From positions 1-38,456 of the forward strand of contig MSJH02000154.1 of NCBI GenBank assembly GCA_001931875.2: a stretch of 38,456 nt of DNA, given 5' to 3'. This document shows, in pieces, positions 34,785 through 38,456 of the stretch; the first letter of the stretch is position 1; each line of letters starts with the position of its first letter. The notes below the pieces were generated by a model. It ran no database searches. It had not been told where the DNA came from and saw nothing but the letters and a program-made list of their open reading frames with translations. This DNA comes from Byssochlamys sp. IMV 00236. Lineage: Eukaryota > Ascomycota > Eurotiomycetes > Eurotiales > Thermoascaceae. The position numbers and the translations under genes are program-made.

Positions 34785-34819
34785 GCGTTCTCTCTCTTCT
34801 TTCCTTTTCTCTTTATAAT

Positions 34820-35119
34820 ATGAAAGGATTACAACTCAAGAATTCATTTCTGAATAAAAGAAAACAAAAACCAGAGGACTCGCTTACAAGATGCAAACAA
34901 TTCAAAAGTATGGTCCATTTGCCTTCTGAGACATCGCTCGTATCTTACTCTACTACAACCACAATGAATAGCAACAACATAAATACAGGCCAATCCATGG
35001 ATGATCAAAGCTACTCCAACTTTTATCTGAAGCTTCCCAACGGTAATTGGATGGTTTATTATCGTACAAGAGATCGAAAGATGATAAACTCTTTTGAATT
35101 AAAAGGCGATTTGATTTAA
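34820..35119 (+). CDS. small hypothetical protein (99 aa)
   Basis: A 99-aa frame with a well-placed TATA box and CT-rich leader. The N-terminus is basic (LNKRKQK), the middle Ser/Thr/Asn-rich. The C-terminus has a denser, possibly folded motif, NFYLKLPNGNWMVYYRTRDR, ending in SFELKGDLI. I do not recognise it. It has no signal peptide or membrane segment. The promoter context and compact conserved-looking end argue for a real gene. Confidence 0.55.
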   Translation: MKGLQLKNSFLNKRKQKPEDSLTRCKQFKSMVHLPSETSLVSYSTTTTMNSNNINTGQSMDDQSYSNFYLKLPNGNWMVYYRTRDRKMINSFELKGDLI

Positions 35120-36054
35120 TTCCCCGTAAAAGAAAGGGGAAGCGCCCTTTTGTGAATTTAGGAGGCTGATTGTCTTTGCAGTAGTTGAGAGGATATTCAT
35201 TATGTATTGTATAAAAGAAGAGGCTTTTTTTATTATTAAAAATTTAATTCACTACAACATAATAGGGTTGGTCTGGTGCCACTAAGGATCACCAGCCCTT
35301 CCACAGGGGCTCTTTCTTTCTTGATACCATTGTTTTACTTTTGGAAGATCCATCTGGCGTCTCCTCACCAAAGGTGACACAGTTACTTGATTTAATACGA
35401 AATACCATTGTATTCAATAAACATCGTCTTTCTTCCGGTTATTACAAATTGAGAGCTAATAAAGAATAGTTCAACATTTGGACACTTATTCCTTGCCTAT
35501 AAACCTTTATTATTTGTAAGTGATTCCGTGCCAACTTTTACAAGTCTGGATTCAAAACTATCTCCATATGCGCCACCGCTTAAACCTACCGTATTCCCTA
35601 ACAGACCCTCTCTCTCTCCTAAATAAATTGCCCACTCGTCAGATGCGATCCTTGCAAAGCCCGCCTCGACATTGTTATCTCTTGTGTCTCGAGTAGTTTT
35701 AAGATACCACCTTTCTTTGTTGATCTCTGACCTGGGGTAAATTGAATGTCCTACTGCACATCATGTAACCACAGTGGACCAAGATTTACAGTGATCAACC
35801 CATAAAAAAAAGACACCACAAAGCATTCCCCCTTTCTCTTTAATTAGAAATGATAGTTTTATCCAATCAAATAAACAACTTTAAAGCTTTCTTTTTCTGT
35901 CTTTGTTGTCTCGACCTATTTACACTCTCGCTAAAAAATTTTTCCAGAGAGCAAAAAAAAAAAAAGACGGTTATTCAAAACCCAGTAAAGTGATTAAAAA
36001 AACCAGTCCCCTGTGAGGGAAGCTTTGTATCCTCCCCCTTCATCTCCTTGGCTA
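35120..36054. other. intergenic region with hairpins and a coding-like remnant
   Basis: No complete gene. It contains two neighbouring hairpins at about 35272-35322 and a minus-strand open stretch without a start codon at 35497-35760 (listed separately). The last 150 bp before 36055 are T- and A-rich and probably belong to the PPR gene's promoter. Confidence 0.5.
35497..35760 (-). pseudogene. possible coding remnant, no start codon
   Basis: An 87-codon open frame, bounded by an upstream in-frame TGA and ending in TAG, has balanced coding-like composition in an otherwise AT-rich spacer. Segments include KERWYLKTTRDTRD, GFARIASDEWAIYLGERE and TVGLSGGAYGDSFESRL. I do not recognise it. It could be an internal exon of a decayed or unmodelled gene, or chance. 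Confidence 0.3.
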
Positions 36055-37002
36055 ATGCGGCCAGCTCGCATGCTTCATTCATTTATACCAAGTTTCTTTC
36101 ATAGTTACAGTTCGGCTTCACTTAGTCTAAAATACAAAAGCCAATACACATGTCTAGGATGTAGAAGGATTCAATATCCATTTATTACAAATCGACTTTA
36201 TTCAACAGAGCCAAACTTACCAAAGAAAAAGATCTTTCGACCCATTGAACCAAGTATATCCATTTGTAAATTATCACAGCAAGGCCGATCTGATGAAGCG
36301 CTGTCAGCTTATCTAAAACTTGTTGATCAAGGCGTGTTTCCAAGCAATGAGGCGCTTCATCAATTAGCGCGATCACTCTATGTCACAAATAACCTGGCTG
36401 GTATGCGTACCTTTTATGATACCCTCATGAATTTTTACAAAGTTCACGAACCGACAAATAAATCAAGACGATCACTATCCTATATCTATGTCATGTTCAT
36501 CAACATGGTTGCTCGTACAACAAAGAATATGCAAACAATAGAGCAACTGTGTCAAGACATGTCATGTCATGTCAAACGAGGAAATATAGCACTGTACAAC
36601 ACACTGCTAAAGATCTTTCTAAATAACAATGATGTACGCAAAGCAGACAGGTTGTATAGGCAAATAAAAAGGCACAGCACACCGACAGCGATGACCTATG
36701 GCATATTAATGGATTATGCATCCAAGCGGAGAGATCTACGATCCATGATAAAGTACCTGGATGATATGGCAGCTTATTCAATACCTGTAGACTATGCGAT
36801 TATAGAAATAACGGTCTCTACTTTATGCCGTGTGAAAGCGTTTGATTTAGCAGAGGAGATGGTTAAAGAATTACATAGAGGATGCGAAAAGCTCGTACCT
36901 CCTCGGTTTCAGCAACATTTGCTTTGTAAAATAGATGTACGTAAAAAACGACATTATAGAAGGAAACAAAGACGTGTAAATAAAAAGAAAGGTTTGAAAT
37001 AA
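36055..37002 (+). CDS. mitochondrial pentatricopeptide-repeat protein
   Basis: A single exon of 315 aa from the ATG at 36055 (an upstream GTG extension is not needed). The first about 55 residues are rich in Arg, Ser and aromatic residues with few acidic ones, a typical mitochondrial presequence, ending near TNRLYSTEP. From about residue 65 onward there are roughly five PPR-type helical pairs, for example SQQGRSDEALSAYLKLVDQG, ALYNTLLKIFLNNNDVRKAD and MTYGILMDYASKRRDL. The C-terminus is strongly basic (KKRHYRRKQRRVNKKKG), suited to RNA binding. Likely role: mitochondrial RNA processing, stability or translation; the target is unknown. Confidence 0.85.
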   Translation: MRPARMLHSFIPSFFHSYSSASLSLKYKSQYTCLGCRRIQYPFITNRLYSTEPNLPKKKIFRPIEPSISICKLSQQGRSDEALSAYLKLVDQGVFPSNEALHQLARSLYVTNNLAGMRTFYDTLMNFYKVHEPTNKSRRSLSYIYVMFINMVARTTKNMQTIEQLCQDMSCHVKRGNIALYNTLLKIFLNNNDVRKADRLYRQIKRHSTPTAMTYGILMDYASKRRDLRSMIKYLDDMAAYSIPVDYAIIEITVSTLCRVKAFDLAEEMVKELHRGCEKLVPPRFQQHLLCKIDVRKKRHYRRKQRRVNKKKGLK

Positions 37003-37425
37003 TCAAAACCTCTTTATATACTTTTTTTTTCAATCAATAACTACATTTGGTTTATTGTTTCCCAACTTGACAACACTGTGTGTGTGTCTGTGTATGTGCC
37101 TGAATCTGAAACAGTGTGCGCCACATAAAACAATGATAGATTATAATCAGGCATACAATGTATAAATATCAAAACACTTTATCACCTTTTCAATTTATAA
37201 AAAGAAAGAGAGAGAAAGAGAGATGGAGTCAAAGGTCTATGAGATGATCCTATTACTTTTCTTTTCATGGGCTTCTTTCATAGCTCTGCTTGTGGCTTAT
37301 ATTTTCGTCCAATGAAGCTTCTTGTGACGCTTTTATTTTTGAATTTTTCTTTCTCAGCGAAAAGGATAAAGGTGAAAAAAAAATTTGATTTTATTTATTT
37401 CCTCCTCTTCTACTTCATATTAAAC
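37003..37425. other. intergenic and 5' leader of the uS17 gene
   Basis: 3' end of the PPR gene, a short GT microsatellite near 37078-37098, a GA-rich run at 37203-37222 and AT-rich leader before 37426. No separate gene seen. Confidence 0.6.
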
Positions 37426-38117
37426 ATGGAACACCAAGTAAGTGGCAACATTCCTTATACCAAATGAATAGATGTTTAACTCAATTTGAATAGACTGAAA
37501 AGGCTTTCCAAAAGCAACCCGGTATCTTCCAAAACTCCAAGGACCTCAAGAAGCGTAACCGCCGCTGGTTCAAGGAAGTTGGTAACGGTTTCAAGACCCC
37601 CAAGGAAGCCAAGAACGGTACCTACATTGATAAGAAGTGTCCCTTCGTTGGTGAAGTCAACATCCAAGGTCGTATCCTTACCGGTGTTGTCGCCTCCACT
37701 AAGATGAAGCGTACTATCATTGTTCGTCGTGATTACCTTCACTACGTTCCCAAGTACAACCGTTACGAAAAGCGTCACACCAACATCCCTGCTCACATCT
37801 CTCCCGCTTTCGATAACCAAGCTGTCCAAGTGTAAGTATACTTTTTTTTTTTTTTGCACGCTATGTTACCCCTTCCTATTTTATTGATGAGCAATAATAT
37901 ACTTGCAATGATTCGTACATACGGATGAGGTAGTTGGTGAGGTAGCGGCTCCCCAAGCCTTTGATATCCAATCTGATCGCTAATCTTTTTTTTTGATATT
38001 TATAGTGGTGATATGGTCACCATTGGTCAATGCCGTCCTCTCTCCAAGACTGTTCGTTTCAACGTTTTGAAGATCACCAAGGCCAAGGGTGCTTCCAAGG
38101 CTTTCAGCAAGTTCTAA
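37426..38117 (+). CDS. RPS11: 40S ribosomal protein uS17 (S11)
   Basis: Three exons, 37426-37437, 37494-37831 and 38006-38117; 153 aa. The protein reads [91 protein letters not shown] and [20 protein letters not shown], the known uS17/S11 sequence pattern from end to end. It is a core protein of the small ribosomal subunit body that binds 18S rRNA. Codon use is clearly biased (CTC, GTC, CGT, AAG), unlike neighbouring genes, as expected for very high expression. The first exon has only 12 coding nt. Intron 2 is 174 nt, much longer than other introns here. Confidence 0.98.
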
Positions 38118-38456
38118 ATTTAAAAAAGTTTTTTGTGAATAAAAAGAACTAGCTTTATATATAAAAAAAAAAGATGTCTTTTGTTTACCGCCTTTTAAGG
38201 AGATGCAACTGTAAGTTTAGTTTCCTGCAATGGACTTTTATCAGATGTGTCCTCTATTTTTTAATATTCAGACCCTTTTTATTATTTTCAATCTACTTTT
38301 TCTCTTTCTCTCTTATATATTTGACACTAGAACTCCTTTTTTTTATTTATATTTCTAAATTAGAGAGAAACTCCTATTTTATTTCGCTTGGTCCCTTTTT
38401 TTTTTTTTTTACTTGTGATTATATCCTCTTTTCTTTTCTTTTCTCTTTTTTTCTTT
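38118..38456. other. 3' flank of the uS17 gene
   Basis: AT-rich 3' untranslated and intergenic sequence with long pyrimidine runs toward the window end (38397-38456), which may be the leader of a following gene. No gene seen. Confidence 0.5.

Noticed and set aside
37476..37859. 127-codon antisense frame over the uS17 gene
   Set aside because: Caused by the biased codon use of the ribosomal protein; the sense strand is unambiguous.

Overview
The window is fungal nuclear DNA. AT-rich spacers, many short introns (about 45-85 nt, GT..AG, some with CTAAC/TACTAA-type branch points), TATA boxes and the gene set (Cdc24-type RhoGEF, PARN, Mkt1, mitochondrial carrier, 40S uS17) all point to a filamentous fungus. 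The P450 type, the lineage-typical orphan genes and the presence of a PARP suggest Mucoromycota, probably Mucorales. That lineage call is an inference; no marker gene here fixes the species. Exon structures were worked out by hand from splice signals, reading phase and conserved protein motifs.

Layout. 1-6.3 kb: two tandem-duplicated cytochrome P450 genes (both minus) that flank a plus-strand gene for an NDP-kinase-like protein whose catalytic His position is Asp. 6.4-7.8 kb: an inverted-repeat (MITE-like) element and a probably broken C2H2 zinc-finger gene. 7.96-18.08 kb: one very large minus-strand gene, 25 coding exons and 2,924 aa, for a poly(ADP-ribose) polymerase. Its order is basic/chromo-like N-terminus, about 30 ankyrin-type units, WGR, PARP regulatory domain, PARP catalytic domain (H-Y-E triad), CHFR-like cysteine-rich segment, PBZ zinc finger, acidic tail. 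18.2-20.2 kb: the deadenylase PARN (minus). 20.3-21.7 kb: an SLC25 mitochondrial carrier (minus) with a probable GC-AG intron. 22.4-23.4 kb: a 0.9-kb element with terminal inverted repeats. 23.5-24.4 kb: an orphan membrane protein. 24.4-27.1 kb: a gene-poor stretch holding one decayed gene fragment. 27.1-38.1 kb, all plus strand: Cdc24-like RhoGEF, F-box protein, Mkt1 homologue, a 99-aa small protein, a mitochondrial PPR protein and 40S ribosomal protein uS17 (RPS11).

Most notable system. The giant PARP appears to carry its own reader of its product: the same C-terminal segment (Cys-rich region plus PBZ finger) that binds poly(ADP-ribose) in the checkpoint ubiquitin ligase CHFR is joined directly after the PARP catalytic domain. 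Its promoter contains two matches to the RFX/Crt1 X-box. In yeast these sites control DNA-damage-inducible genes, so the gene may be damage-responsive. The neighbouring genes are ordinary housekeeping functions and I see no operon-like link among them.
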